Shown one piece after another: positions 35,750 through 43,182 of a DNA stretch of 43,182 bases. Source of the stretch: Neisseriales bacterium (GTDB lineage Bacteria; Pseudomonadota; Gammaproteobacteria; Burkholderiales; UBA11063); contig SSGY01000083.1 of assembly GCA_008017145.1 (NCBI GenBank), positions 1-43,182 on the forward strand, in the 5' to 3' direction. The position numbers and the translations under genes are program-made. Under the pieces are notes generated by a model. It saw nothing but the letters and a program-made list of their open reading frames with translations, did not search any database and had not been told where the DNA came from. Every line of letters starts with the position of its first letter. Position 1 is the stretch's first letter.

Positions 35750-35932
35750 TTATTTCACCAACTTATAATGAGTTGAACAATACGGACAAGTAATTTCCTG
35801 ATTTGGCTCTTTTTCAATTTTTAAAAACACACGCGGATGTGCATTCCACTTAGACATATCTGGCATTGGACACTGCAAAGGCAAATCGCTGGCTCTGATT
35901 TCAATTGATTTTTGTGTATTTTCTTGTAACAT
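35750..35932 (-). CDS. Small zinc-ribbon protein
   Basis: 60 residues, of the short zinc-finger family related to the C-terminus of NDUFS6. Metal ligands are probably Cys20, the His of WNAHPRVFL, and the C-terminal CPYCSTHY pair. In Neisseria-type bacteria a similar gene lies near the heptosyltransferase gene. Confidence 0.8.
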   Translation of the reverse strand: MLQENTQKSIEIRASDLPLQCPMPDMSKWNAHPRVFLKIEKEPNQEITCPYCSTHYKLVK

Positions 35933-35943
35933 AATATTCCCTT

Positions 35944-36870
35944 TTATAACTTACTAATTAACTCTGGAACTACATCAAATAAATCGCCGATCAATCCATA
36001 ATCGGCATATTCAAAAATTTGCGCATTCGGATCTAAATTAATCGCTACCACTGTTTTAGAATCTTTCATTCCCGCAATATGCTGTACTGCGCCAGAGATT
36101 CCAATTGCCACATAAAGTTTAGGCGCAACTACTTTTCCAGTTTGCCCAACCTGACAATCATTGCTGGCATATCCAGCTTCAACTGCGGCGCGAGATGCAC
36201 CTACGGCACCACCTAATTTAACTGCCAAACCATGAATTAATTTATCAAAATCTTCTTTAGAACCTAATGAGCGTCCACCAGTTACAATCAGCTCGGCATG
36301 AGCAAGATCTATTGTATCATTATGAACTAATTCTTCACCTAAATAACTTAATTTATCATTGCTTGCTGGAGTAAAGTCATTTGCTTCAACACTAGCAGCA
36401 CTTCCAGCTTCACTGTAAGCCGTAAAACTAGTTGTACGTATTGTTAACAGTTTAATTTCTTCAAATGACTCAACTTCTGCCAGAATATTACCCGCATACA
36501 TTGGCTTTTTAAAGATATTTGGTGAAACAATCTCAACCACTTCACTAATCTGGCTTAAATCTAAAATCCCAGCAATACGCGGCAATAAATCTTTACCGTA
36601 GCTATCTGCAGCGATTAATACATGTGTATAATTTTTAACTATTTCGGCTAAATTGCCTGCCAATAAAGTTGCTGAATTTGTCGCATCTGTGACGTTATTA
36701 AACAACATTATTTTTTCAACAATTTTTAATTCCTGAATGGAACTATAATCCGCACTGCCCAAAATTAAAACATCGCAATGTCCATTGATACGTTTAGCAG
36801 CACTCAATACATTTAGCAAATTATCATTTAGTTTTTGCGCTTTGGCGGAGGTAATTACTAAAATTTTCAT
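35944..36870 (-). CDS. etfA: Electron transfer flavoprotein alpha subunit
   Basis: 308 residues. The C-terminal FAD domain has TGGRSLGSKEDF, GGAVGASRAAVEAGY, QVGQTGKVVAPKLYVAIGISGAVQH and AINLDPNAQIFEYADYG. It accepts electrons from acyl-CoA and other dehydrogenases and passes them to ETF-quinone oxidoreductase. ATG 36870 is 1 nt after the etfB stop, with AAAGG inside etfB, which decides the start over the GTG at 36882. Confidence 0.93.
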   Translation of the reverse strand: MKILVITSAKAQKLNDNLLNVLSAAKRINGHCDVLILGSADYSSIQELKIVEKIMLFNNVTDATNSATLLAGNLAEIVKNYTHVLIAADSYGKDLLPRIAGILDLSQISEVVEIVSPNIFKKPMYAGNILAEVESFEEIKLLTIRTTSFTAYSEAGSAASVEANDFTPASNDKLSYLGEELVHNDTIDLAHAELIVTGGRSLGSKEDFDKLIHGLAVKLGGAVGASRAAVEAGYASNDCQVGQTGKVVAPKLYVAIGISGAVQHIAGMKDSKTVVAINLDPNAQIFEYADYGLIGDLFDVVPELISKL

Positions 36871-36871
36871 C

Positions 36872-37615
36872 TTACATCGCACCTTTCTTGATTAAATCTA
36901 ATAACTCACTGCTAGAGTCAACAAACTTACATTGTTTTTTAACTTCGCCATCCATAACTTTAACTAATCTGGTACGTGCATTTAATTCTAAACCAAGTTC
37001 TGCAACCGCAATTTTTTCAATCGGCTTTTTCTTAGCTTGCATCAATTGTGGCAGCTTGATAAAACGTGGTTCATTAAGATATAAGTCAGCACTTACCACC
37101 GCTGGTAATATCAACTCAAGTTTTTGCGTACCACCATCGATCTCACGACGTGCAATCAAACTGTCTCCATTTACTTCAAGTTGTGAAACAAAGGTTGCTT
37201 GTACAATACCTAGTTTCCCTGCCAGCATTTGTGCAACTTGATTAGCATCATCATCAATCGCTTGTTTACCGAGCATGATTAGCTGTGGTTGTTCAGTTGC
37301 AACGATCTTTTGCAAAATATTGGCAATATTAATTGGTTCATAGTTCTCACTACTTTCAACCAAAATCGCCCGATCACAACCACGTGCCAGCGCATTACGT
37401 AAAGTTTCTTCACATTTAGCACTACCGATAGATACCGCAACGATTTCAGTTACAATACCGCGTTCTTTGAGGCGTACGGCTTCTTCAATTGCATTTTCAT
37501 CAAATGGATTTAGTGACATTTTACTATGTTCGATTTCTACATTGCTAAAATCACTCTTCACCCGAACTTTTACATTTGGGTCAACTACGCGCTTCGCGCA
37601 AACTAATACTTTCAT
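36872..37615 (-). CDS. etfB: Electron transfer flavoprotein beta subunit
   Basis: 247 residues with MKVLVCAKRVVDPN, SLNPFDENAIEEAVRL, GKQAIDDDANQVAQMLAG and EPRFIKLPQLMQAKKKP (signature). Forms the AMP-binding half of ETF with EtfA. Its start overlaps the wrbA stop by 4 nt and it runs straight into etfA. Confidence 0.93.
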   Translation of the reverse strand: MKVLVCAKRVVDPNVKVRVKSDFSNVEIEHSKMSLNPFDENAIEEAVRLKERGIVTEIVAVSIGSAKCEETLRNALARGCDRAILVESSENYEPINIANILQKIVATEQPQLIMLGKQAIDDDANQVAQMLAGKLGIVQATFVSQLEVNGDSLIARREIDGGTQKLELILPAVVSADLYLNEPRFIKLPQLMQAKKKPIEKIAVAELGLELNARTRLVKVMDGEVKKQCKFVDSSSELLDLIKKGAM

Positions 37616-38220
37616 AAATTTCCTATACTCAATTTAAAGGCTATTTCAGCTAGATATTTACCCTGCGCCAAAGCCAGCGCTTTTTCTTCTTTGCTGATTT
37701 CTAAATCAGCATTACTTCCCGCCAAATGTGAGACTCCATATGGAGTTCCCCCACTACGAGTAGTTAATAATTCAGAGTTCGAATAAGGTAAGCCAACAAT
37801 ACACATTCCATGATGCAACAATGGTAACATCATTGAAATCAAACATGATTCCTGCCCACCGTGCATTGAGCCACTAGACGTGAAAACACAGGCAGGTTTA
37901 CCTATCAATGCTCCTGAGAGCCATTCATCGCTGGTACTATCCCAAAAATACTTCATACTGGCTGCCATATTACCAAAGCGTACCGGCGAACCCAATGCCA
38001 AGCCTACACACTCATCTAAATCCTGTAAGCTAACATATGGCACACCGCTATCGGGAATCTCTGGCGCAGTTTGCTCACATACGGTAGATACTTTTGGAAC
38101 TGTTCGCAATCTGGCACTCATGCCATTGACACTCTCAATACCTCTGGCAATCAACTGTGCCAACTGCTTCGTTGCGCCAGTAGCCGTATAAAATAATACC
38201 AAAATTTCTTTATTTGTCAT
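37612..38220 (-). CDS. wrbA: WrbA-type NAD(P)H:quinone oxidoreductase
   Basis: 202-residue flavodoxin-like FMN protein. FMN loop LVLFYTATGATKQLAQLIARG, GSPVRFGNMAASMKYFWDST, FTSSGSMHGGQE and PYGVSHLAGS are typical of WrbA, a two-electron quinone reductase that limits redox cycling. First gene of a tight five-gene operon. Confidence 0.9.
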   Translation of the reverse strand: MTNKEILVLFYTATGATKQLAQLIARGIESVNGMSARLRTVPKVSTVCEQTAPEIPDSGVPYVSLQDLDECVGLALGSPVRFGNMAASMKYFWDSTSDEWLSGALIGKPACVFTSSGSMHGGQESCLISMMLPLLHHGMCIVGLPYSNSELLTTRSGGTPYGVSHLAGSNADLEISKEEKALALAQGKYLAEIAFKLSIGNL

Positions 38221-38412
38221 TTAGATTAAATAATCCCTTGCAACTTTAAATCATTTTGAGTTACAATAATATTATAGAAATAAGCTATACTCATACGCAC
38301 TCTTTAGCATTAGCCCGAATAAAGCTCCTGACTAATGAGCGGGTTTCAATATAGATTAAATTAGCTCCATATTATACCAAAGCTATCGGAGCTTTTTACA
38401 GATAAGTACAAA
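38221..38412. promoter_or_regulatory. Divergent promoter region with a leader hairpin
   Basis: Between wrbA and the transglycosylase gene. CCCG...CGGG encloses GCTC/GAGC (about 38312-38343), and AAGCT-ATCGG-AGCTT followed by T5 (about 38381-38398) looks like an attenuator ahead of ATG 38413. Confidence 0.35.
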
Positions 38413-39846
38413 ATGCGAAAAAAAATATTACTCAACATACTGTTATGCTCAGCATTATTTGCTAGTCGAGCTGATAATCTAGCACTTAGCATGCAACAGC
38501 TTAACCAAAGCCCAATCCGTGCAGATAGCAATCTTTGGCAGCGGATGAGTGACGGTTTTGCTCTTGATCACAGTGAAACCAAAGAAGTAAAGTATTGGGA
38601 AAAACGCTATGGCAGCCCCAAATATTTTAATATCATCATGCAAAATGCCGCTCCGTATCTCTACTTCGTAGTAACCGAAATGGAACGTCGGGGCATCCCG
38701 ACTGAGCTGGCATTAATTCCAATTGTCGAAAGTACCTATAATCCCAATGCAGTTTCTCCGGCAGCAATTTCTACTGGAATGTGGCAATTTGTTTCAAGCT
38801 CCGGCAAACGTTTCGGCATGATTCAAAATTCAGATTTGGACGAGCGCAAGGATATTGTTAAATCAACTCGTGCTGCCATAACTTATTTACAGTATCTTCA
38901 TGATATGTTTGGTAGCTGGGAATTAGCGATTGCTGCATATAACTGGGGTGAAGGAAATATCAATACTGCAGTAAATAATTCTAGCAGTCGTAATTTTTAT
39001 GATCTAGATGTACGCGATGTTACCCATCAATATGTACCCAAAGTAATTGCATTGGCAAACATCATCCAAAATCCGCGCAAGTTTGGGATTAAATTAACTA
39101 ATCTACCAAATCAGCCGTATTTTGCAATAGTTAATCCGCAAGCACCGCTAAAAATTACTGATTTTATGACAATGTCAAATTTATCGCCAGCACTTAATAA
39201 AAAACTTAATCCGCAATATAACTCAACCAGCTATAGTGTAAGTCCAGCACAGCGACTACTATTGCCCGTGAGTAACCAGCCAACTTATTTAGCTGCGCTT
39301 GGATCCAATGCAAATTATATACCTGCGCCAATAACCGCACCAATCGACCCAGTTGTCACAGCTAGCAATACCGCAAGTGCCGACAATTCAAACTCGGTTG
39401 CAAACAATAACAACAATAATGATGGAATTGCCGCCCTAGCTGCAGCAAGCACCGTAAGCAGCAATCAAAACAACGATACTAGCGCAGCAGCACAGACTGC
39501 AACTTCATCTGATCCAATTGGCGATGAAGCGGCGATAAAACTTAGCGACAATCAAACAGCCAGCGCAAGCCCTAAAGCTGCCGCTCCAGCCTCTAATAGC
39601 AATCAAAGCATGGTAAGTGATTTGCTCGGTGGTGGCAGTACTACTGCAGCTAAAAGCGCGAATAGCAATAGCGACAGCAAGAGTGGATTCACCAACTATG
39701 TAGTAGTCTCCGGCGATACCTTATACTCGATTGCAAAGCGTTTTGCTGTACCTGCTGAAAAAATTAAAGCCGATAATCAAATGGTTGATAATAACGTTAA
39801 ATTGAATCAGGTTTTATTGATTCGTACAGGTTCAAGCAACTCATAA
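38413..39846 (+). CDS. mltD: MltD-like membrane-bound lytic murein transglycosylase with LysM
   Basis: 477 residues. Signal peptide 1-20. The SLT domain lies at about 75-215 with catalytic Glu106 in LIPIVESTYNP, then STGMWQFVSSSGKRFGM and AIAAYNWGEGNI. A long Ala/Ser/Asn-rich linker leads to one C-terminal LysM domain (YVVVSGDTLYSIAKRFAV...VLLI). E. coli MltD has two LysM domains and a lipobox; neither a second LysM nor a clear lipobox is seen here. Cleaves peptidoglycan glycan strands. Confidence 0.88.
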   Translation: MRKKILLNILLCSALFASRADNLALSMQQLNQSPIRADSNLWQRMSDGFALDHSETKEVKYWEKRYGSPKYFNIIMQNAAPYLYFVVTEMERRGIPTELALIPIVESTYNPNAVSPAAISTGMWQFVSSSGKRFGMIQNSDLDERKDIVKSTRAAITYLQYLHDMFGSWELAIAAYNWGEGNINTAVNNSSSRNFYDLDVRDVTHQYVPKVIALANIIQNPRKFGIKLTNLPNQPYFAIVNPQAPLKITDFMTMSNLSPALNKKLNPQYNSTSYSVSPAQRLLLPVSNQPTYLAALGSNANYIPAPITAPIDPVVTASNTASADNSNSVANNNNNNDGIAALAAASTVSSNQNNDTSAAAQTATSSDPIGDEAAIKLSDNQTASASPKAAAPASNSNQSMVSDLLGGGSTTAAKSANSNSDSKSGFTNYVVVSGDTLYSIAKRFAVPAEKIKADNQMVDNNVKLNQVLLIRTGSSNS

Positions 39847-39942
39847 AGTCAAATCAATTATAAAACATTATGCGCACTTACGCCATAGTGAAGGCTACGC
39901 AAACTTTATTAAATGTCTTTTATAAATATAAAAAAGAGAACT

Positions 39943-40971
39943 ATGTCAAATACACAACAGCATCATGCCACTACCTATACCGGAGATATTGTCGGTGGTA
40001 TTCCGGTAATCACTCATTTAAATCTCGATGATTTAGAGGCGGGTAAAATTTATCGTTTTATGTTTCAAGGCAGTAATATGAATATCGGGCAGCACTGGTA
40101 TGTACCTGTGATGGTTGCCAAGGGAAGTAATCCAGGTAAAAAATTGCTCCTGAATACTGGAATCCATGGTGATGAATTGAATGGCTCGCGAGTGATTCAG
40201 CAATTATTTGCGACACTGGATGCGACACAGCTTAGCGGTAGTATTATTGGAGTTATTCAGGCTGCGCCCAATTCTTTATTTCATATTAGCCGCACATGGT
40301 ATTCCTCTACCGATAGTGGTGAATTTACCAATATGAATGGAATTTTTCCCGGTGATAAAAATGGCAATAGCGCCCAAATTCATGCTTACCTACTCTGGAA
40401 TCATTTGTGGCATAATAATTGTGATTATGCAATTGATCTGCATAGCCAATCGACAGATACCGAATATCCCTTATTTGTTTTTGCTGATTATCGTAATCCA
40501 GCAATTAAAACCATGGCAGAATTAATCCCTGCTGACCAGATCAAAATCGATGAAGGCGAGAAAGGAACTGTTGAGACCACTTTTGTCGAATACGGGATTC
40601 CAGCTATCACCATCGAAATTGGCGCAGCACGTAGCTATCAGTCCGAATATATCAATCGGACACTTGAAGGGATCAAAAATATTTTAAATCATTTACAAAT
40701 ATTGAATTGCCCGCTTGGACGCATAGCAGCAAGCTATGGTAGCTTCATCGGTAATCAAATGCACTCGGTTAAGGCTGCTACTGGTGGTTATGCCGAAATC
40801 AAAGTAAGCTTAGGTGATGATGTTGTCCAAAATCAAGAGGTTGCGCTCCAGCGCAATGCTTTTGGAGATGTAATTCATAGATATCTGGTGCCTGTTAATG
40901 GTCGAGTTCTTTCGTTGGGAACTGGTGCAACCCGTGAGGCTGGTGGATTGTTGGTGAGGATATTGTATTGA
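39943..40971 (+). CDS. Succinylglutamate desuccinylase/aspartoacylase-family hydrolase
   Basis: 342-residue zinc carboxypeptidase-like enzyme. Zinc ligands His and Glu are in NTGIHGDELNGSR and the third His in AIDLHSQSTDTEYP; the catalytic Glu is probably in ITIEIGAAR. The C-terminal beta domain (GYAEIKVSLGDDV, VNGRVLSLGTG) is typical of the AstE/AspA clan. ATG 39943 has AAGAGA before it and is preferred to ATG 39913. The acyl substrate cannot be told. Confidence 0.82.
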   Translation: MSNTQQHHATTYTGDIVGGIPVITHLNLDDLEAGKIYRFMFQGSNMNIGQHWYVPVMVAKGSNPGKKLLLNTGIHGDELNGSRVIQQLFATLDATQLSGSIIGVIQAAPNSLFHISRTWYSSTDSGEFTNMNGIFPGDKNGNSAQIHAYLLWNHLWHNNCDYAIDLHSQSTDTEYPLFVFADYRNPAIKTMAELIPADQIKIDEGEKGTVETTFVEYGIPAITIEIGAARSYQSEYINRTLEGIKNILNHLQILNCPLGRIAASYGSFIGNQMHSVKAATGGYAEIKVSLGDDVVQNQEVALQRNAFGDVIHRYLVPVNGRVLSLGTGATREAGGLLVRILY

Positions 40972-41274
40972 TCACACGAATAATTGGCTTATGTAAAAAC
41001 ATAATAGAATGAAAAATTAATTCTAGTTTCTGCAGCGTTTTACTGTTCTAAGTCAAACCGCGCCTTATCAACTTGTTAAAATCCAAGACATCGGATACAA
41101 ATCTTCTGATTGCGGATACAAATAAAATTATTAATAAACTTGCCATAATTTTATCTTGTGATAACAAAACATATCCCAAAAAAAATGGCAAATATCAGAA
41201 AAAAATTATAAACCGATATTTGCCAAAGATATGAAGCTATTATAAAAAGCTCAATTCAAATTAACTATTTTGAA
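40972..41274. other. Intergenic region with one strong hairpin
   Basis: No gene seen. TGGCAAATATC and GATATTTGCCA form an 11-bp stem over an 18-nt loop (about 41187-41226), a probable terminator for the hydrolase gene. CGGATACAAAT occurs twice near 41092-41125. Confidence 0.45.
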
Positions 41275-41306
41275 GAAATAGTACAGCCTATTGTCTGTAC
41301 TATTTC
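41275..41306 (-). terminator. Terminator of the Ig-like protein gene
   Basis: GAAATAGTACAG and CTGTACTATTTC form a perfect 12-bp stem with an 8-nt loop, 10 nt beyond the minus-strand stop codon. Confidence 0.7.
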
Positions 41307-41316
41307 AATCACACTC

Positions 41317-42957
41317 TTATTGTACCGTTATATTAGATGTACCAGACTTGCCACCACTAGTTGCCGTAACCATTGAAGAGCCAACAGAATATAGTACGGC
41401 AATACCACTAACTCCTGGTGTACTTACTACACCAGTATTAGCAGATGACCAAGTAACACTGGATGTAATATCACTTGTTGTAGTATCCGTATACGTTCCA
41501 GTAGCTGTCAATTGAACAAATCCTGTGTTTAGAGCAAGTGTAGGATTAAGCGGAGTGACCGCGATAGAAACTAGTGTAGCAGCTGAACCAGTTAATACTG
41601 CCGTATTACTGGTTACTCCACCAATAACAGCCGTAATATTGCTTGAACCACTTGCTGCAACTACAGTAGCCACACCCGACGACGCATTTATTCCAGCAAC
41701 AGCAGGGTTACTAGAAGCCCAAGTTACGCTGTTAGTAATATCCGGTGTAGTTCCATCCGAATAGGTTCCGGTTGCAGTATAAGCTTGCGTTAAACCTTTA
41801 GCAACAGTCGCTGATCCAGGTGTAATCGCGATGGATTGTAATACGGCCGCAGAAGCTGTCAAAATTGCCGTATTACTAGTTACACCATTTAAACTAGCGG
41901 TAACATTAGTTGTACCACTTGCCGCAGCTACGGTAGTAACACCTGTTGACGAATTTATCGTAGCAACAGCAGGATCACTAGAAGCCCAAGTTACGCTGTT
42001 AGTAATATCCGGTGTAGTTCCATCCGAATAGGTTCCGGTTGCAGTATAAGCTTGCGTTAAACCTTTAGCAATAGTTTTAGATGTTGGTGTAATAGCGATC
42101 GATTGTAACACAGCCGCCGATACATTTACCGTCGTTATAGCACTAGTTATGGTTAGATAAGTTGCACTAATATTGGTATTATTACTAACCTGATTTGCCG
42201 TAGCTAATCCCACACTACCAGCTGCATTGCTGATACCAACATTCGCAGTAGAAGATGTATTCCAAGTAACCGATGAAGTTAAATCGTAAGCAGTACCGTC
42301 GGAATAAGTACCAGTTGCAGTAAATTGTTGCTTAACACCATCCGGCAATGTAGTGGTTGTATTAGGCAATATAGTAACTGTACTTATTGTAGCAGACGTA
42401 ACCGTTAAAGTGCTGATAGTACTAGTTACACCATAAAACTGTGCAGTAATATTTGAAGTTCCTGCGGCAACAGAAGTAGCAAGACCAGAAGCATTAATAG
42501 TAACGGCAGCAGAACTTGTATTCCAAGTAACACTTGAAGTTAAATTCGCTGTAGTACCATCAGAATAAGTCCCTGTTGCTTGGAATTGCTGTTTCACACC
42601 TATCCCTGTTGATGGATACGGATTTGAGATAGCAATTGACACTAAAGCACCACCAGTAACCGTAAATGTAACCGCTTGACTTGTAACACCGTTCAGGCTT
42701 GCAGTAACATTTGTCGTCCCCACCGAAACAGGAGTTGTTAAACCTTTTGTATACGAGCCAGACCCACTAGTATTACTTACTCTTGCAACTGCTTCTGCTG
42801 ATGATGACCAATCCACTGAGTTAGTAACATCTGCAGTCGAGCCATTCGAGTAAGTAGCCGTCGCTGTATACTGAGTATTTACTCCCATTGGAGTAGTATC
42901 CCCTGGCTCATTAATTGCAATTGAAACTATAGTTATCCCATCATTTATTGAGCGTAA
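41317..42957 (-). pseudogene. Bacterial Ig-like (Big_2) repeat protein, 5' end cut by an IS
   Basis: Six or so tandem ~85-residue bacterial Ig-like domains with recurring TATGTYSDGTTPDITNSVTWASS, AVATIN and GTTNVTASLNGVTS units, as in surface adhesins or other extracellular proteins. No C-terminal anchor is seen. The open frame continues to 43107, but residues upstream of about NDGITIVSIAINEPGD are antisense to an IS630-type transposase and lack Ig character, so the original 5' part with any secretion signal lies beyond the IS, outside the window. Two repeats are almost identical over about 105 bp at the DNA level (41695-41800 and 41970-42074). Confidence 0.75.
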
Positions 42958-43182
42958 TATGTTAAAGTCTATGTCTCCTAATTTTGGTTGATAATAAAAT
43001 GCACGGATACTCTCAAGACCTTCGCGATAAAGCAATGGAACTGTATAAAACAGGTAATTACAATAAGAAAGAGTTAGCTGAGTTGCTCTCTTTAGGATAT
43101 GCCACAATTCGTAGATGGTGTAACAGATATAATGAAACCGGAAGCTGTTTGATCATAAAACCCTTGAAAATAGGTAGACGGA
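42957..43182 (+). mobile_element. IS630-family insertion sequence, left part
   Basis: The Ig-like reading frame loses its character at about 42957, next to a TA dinucleotide, the usual IS630 target. The transposase gene begins 40 nt further in. The right end lies outside the window, so inverted repeats cannot be checked. Confidence 0.6.
42999..43182 (+). CDS. IS630-family transposase, N-terminal part
   Basis: 61 codons from ATG 42999 run off the window edge. MHGYSQDLRDKAMELYKTG...ELAELLSLGYATIRRWCNRY is the helix-turn-helix start typical of IS630 transposases (DDE type; the acidic residues would be downstream). Oriented opposite to the interrupted Ig-like gene. Confidence 0.8.
   Translation, partial: MHGYSQDLRDKAMELYKTGNYNKKELAELLSLGYATIRRWCNRYNETGSCLIIKPLKIGRR

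Noticed and set aside
42958..43107. N-terminus of the Ig-like protein
   Set aside because: The residues are antisense to the IS630 transposase and lack a signal peptide or Ig-like character.

Overview
The window looks like the chromosome of an AT-rich Gram-negative bacterium. LPS heptosyltransferase II, TraT- and lipobox-type lipoproteins, an MltD-type transglycosylase and paired ETF genes all indicate a Gram-negative. The waaF plus small zinc-ribbon gene pair resembles Neisseriales-type Betaproteobacteria, but that placement is an inference. About three quarters of the window (1 to about 32,012) is accessory DNA; the rest is core-like chromosome.

Region 1 (1-32,012) holds two related integrative, probably mobilizable, elements in tandem. 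Each ends just downstream of an integrase gene in the same 27-bp core (16702-16728 and 31986-32012), which is the T-loop, acceptor strand and CCA end of a tRNA gene. Element 2 (about 16,702-31,985, 15.3 kb) is complete. Element 1 lacks its left end, which lies before the window. The shared backbone order is: replisome-organizer protein and a large hairpin-rich segment (seen only in element 2), small membrane protein, VirD4/TraG-like coupling ATPase, overlapping replication-relaxation protein, cargo slot A, a ~450-bp structured non-coding block, J-domain protein, cargo slot B, repressor (divergent), Xis-like protein, tyrosine integrase, att. No type IV secretion channel genes are visible, so transfer probably uses another element's machinery.

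The cargo differs between the two elements while the backbone is conserved. Slot A of element 1 carries a 1259-residue protein with a nuclease-like N-terminus, a helical/TPR-like middle and a PIN-like C-terminus. Slot A of element 2 carries a DUF4365-type nuclease-like protein convergent with a SIR2-family protein. Slot B of element 1 carries a Dph6/DUF71-type ATP pyrophosphatase, a C-protein-like XRE regulator with a divergent secreted protein, and a KAP P-loop NTPase plus AlbA_2/ATPase operon. Slot B of element 2 carries a lipoprotein, TraT surface exclusion, another C-protein-like regulator, an unrecognised 370-residue protein and a membrane protein coupled to the repressor. Much of this resembles anti-phage or inter-element competition cargo; that role is inferred.

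Region 2 (32,013-43,182) holds a MarR regulator with a consensus promoter, a DUF1398 protein, a decayed glutamate decarboxylase gene, a DUF47/PhoU-like protein, a compact wrbA-etfB-etfA-zinc ribbon-waaF operon on the minus strand, an MltD-like transglycosylase, an aspartoacylase-family hydrolase, and a gene for a bacterial Ig-like repeat protein interrupted by an IS630-family element that runs off the right edge.

The two least explained signals are the GC-rich segment at about 18,003-18,675, which is a chain of hairpins many of which share a TGGG loop, and the structured block at 6362-6811, repeated at 24,667-25,123 with a compensatory base-pair change.
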